In this document: positions 63,477-64,000 of the stretch, piece by piece | Numbering within the stretch: position 1 is the stretch's first letter | How the letters are laid out: every line of letters begins with the position of its first letter | Assembly (NCBI GenBank): GCA_045110675.1 | Contig: JBGCGJ010000046.1 | Span: 1 to 64,000 of the forward strand | DNA: 64,000 nucleotides | Direction: 5' to 3' | Source: JBALVT01 sp045110675 | GTDB lineage: Bacteria > Pseudomonadota > Gammaproteobacteria > Pseudomonadales > Halieaceae | Position numbers and translations under genes: made by a program | Notes under the pieces: model-generated | Seen by the model: the letters and a program-made list of their open reading frames with translations, nothing else | The model's database searches: none | What the model was told of the DNA's origin: nothing

Positions 63477-64000
63477 TTATTTTTTTGCGATCATTTCATC
63501 CAGGGTCATATTCACTCGGCGAATTCTCGCCTCCTGAAAATTACCCAGGGTAACTCCCTTTGCCGCGGCCTTTAGCCCTTGCTGCTGGAGCTGCAGATTT
63601 CCGGTGTCCTCGTCATACACTTTGCCCAGCCACCCAAGTTCTTCTACTTCCGTATAGGATTGTTCAACACTGAGGTAAATCGGCTCGGGGGGTTCTGGAT
63701 GATCACTGCCTTCGGCGAGTGGTTCGAGAATGAGCAGGTCAAAAAGACATTGGTCGACGTCATTCCCCAAGGGGCGAAAACGGTACACCATTGGCACCAA
63801 AACACCTGGAAAGAAAAACATATTGGGAAACATGTGATACTCGATCGAATCCAAAATGAGGCTGTCAGACGTCTCGCTGAAGTCCACGCCAAGTTGTTCA
63901 CCAAGGGTTTTTCGAATGCTCTCGGCCGCTACAGCCCTGGCTGTTTCCCCCGCCTCCAGAGGGCGTTGCTCAACCGCTAACATACTCAGAATTTCCTGCT
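63477..64000 (-). CDS. Second Rieske oxygenase alpha subunit, 5' end cut by window edge
   Basis: The frame is open to the right edge with no stop; only the C-terminal part is seen (about 174 codons). The segment YHMFPNMFFFPGVLVPMVYRF aligns with the YDFFPNLFMTIQAEEISIYG part of the downstream alpha subunit, so it is the catalytic-domain end of a paralogue. The ATG at 63983 is internal. Stop lies 3 nt before the ferredoxin start, so both are in one operon. Confidence 0.85.
   Translation of the reverse strand, partial: QEILSMLAVEQRPLEAGETARAVAAESIRKTLGEQLGVDFSETSDSLILDSIEYHMFPNMFFFPGVLVPMVYRFRPLGNDVDQCLFDLLILEPLAEGSDHPEPPEPIYLSVEQSYTEVEELGWLGKVYDEDTGNLQLQQQGLKAAAKGVTLGNFQEARIRRVNMTLDEMIAKK

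Overview
The window reads as chromosome from an aerobic, probably marine gammaproteobacterium. The best guess is a relative of the Cellvibrionales-type groups (Halieaceae, Spongiibacteraceae). This is inferred from gene content and protein style: a 661-residue Marinobacter-type fatty acyl-CoA reductase, the 531-residue Pseudomonas-type isocitrate lyase, several TonB-dependent receptors, many acyl-CoA, SDR and Rieske enzymes, a sodium:solute symporter with a DUF4212 partner, and SstT. I see no phage, transposase, CRISPR array or plasmid gene.

Layout. 1-3351: edge-truncated FMN-binding glutamate-synthase-like protein and a two-domain fatty acyl-CoA reductase. 3751-7966: isocitrate lyase and a TonB-dependent receptor, each followed by a clear intrinsic terminator. 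8105-11351: HxlR regulator, O-acetylhomoserine sulfhydrylase behind a perfect inverted repeat, and SstT with a small overlapping upstream reading frame. 11357-21240: a cobalamin uptake and late-synthesis locus on the minus strand (cobS, cobC, a cobalamin riboswitch, then btuB-cobO-cobQ-btuC-btuD-cobU-cobT-btuF), in which the last six genes are joined by five successive 4-nt overlaps. 21339-24951: DUF501, then a predicted exported trio (lipoprotein cytochrome c, Tat-type FAD oxidase, Tat-type PLP enzyme). 25073-26988: DAHP synthase and a luciferase-like flavin enzyme. 27070-34904: a second TonB receptor, a monoacylglycerol-lipase-like hydrolase, a DUF4212/SSS symporter pair with a small membrane protein, and a sulfatase. 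35046-39309: two acyl-CoA dehydrogenases divergent from an acyl-CoA synthetase. 39467-39730: two related structured repeats in opposite orientation.

40465-47807 is a membrane-lipid stress regulon: ECF sigma factor with ChrR-like zinc anti-sigma factor, divergent from a flavin amine oxidase-like enzyme, DUF1365, cyclopropane-fatty-acyl synthase and an exported unknown, then a MerR regulator and an SRPBCC-SDR fusion. Three matching ECF-type promoter candidates (TGATCC or TGAGCC, 15-16 nt, CGTA) precede the sigma gene, the lipid operon and the fusion gene, which ties them into one regulon by sequence.

47939-61723: saccharopine-dehydrogenase-like enzyme, M19 dipeptidase divergent from a DUF885 protein, several SDRs, tRNA-Arg(TCG), metallophosphoesterase, YlqF-type GTPase, an enoyl-CoA hydratase/thiolase-like/hydrolase operon, and HtpX with a near-consensus heat-shock promoter. 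61746-64000: a Rieske oxygenase cluster (alpha subunit, ferredoxin, second alpha subunit cut by the right edge). Overall the cell appears geared to fatty-acid and xenobiotic-like acyl-CoA catabolism, glyoxylate bypass, vitamin B12 scavenging and oxidative or photo-oxidative membrane protection.
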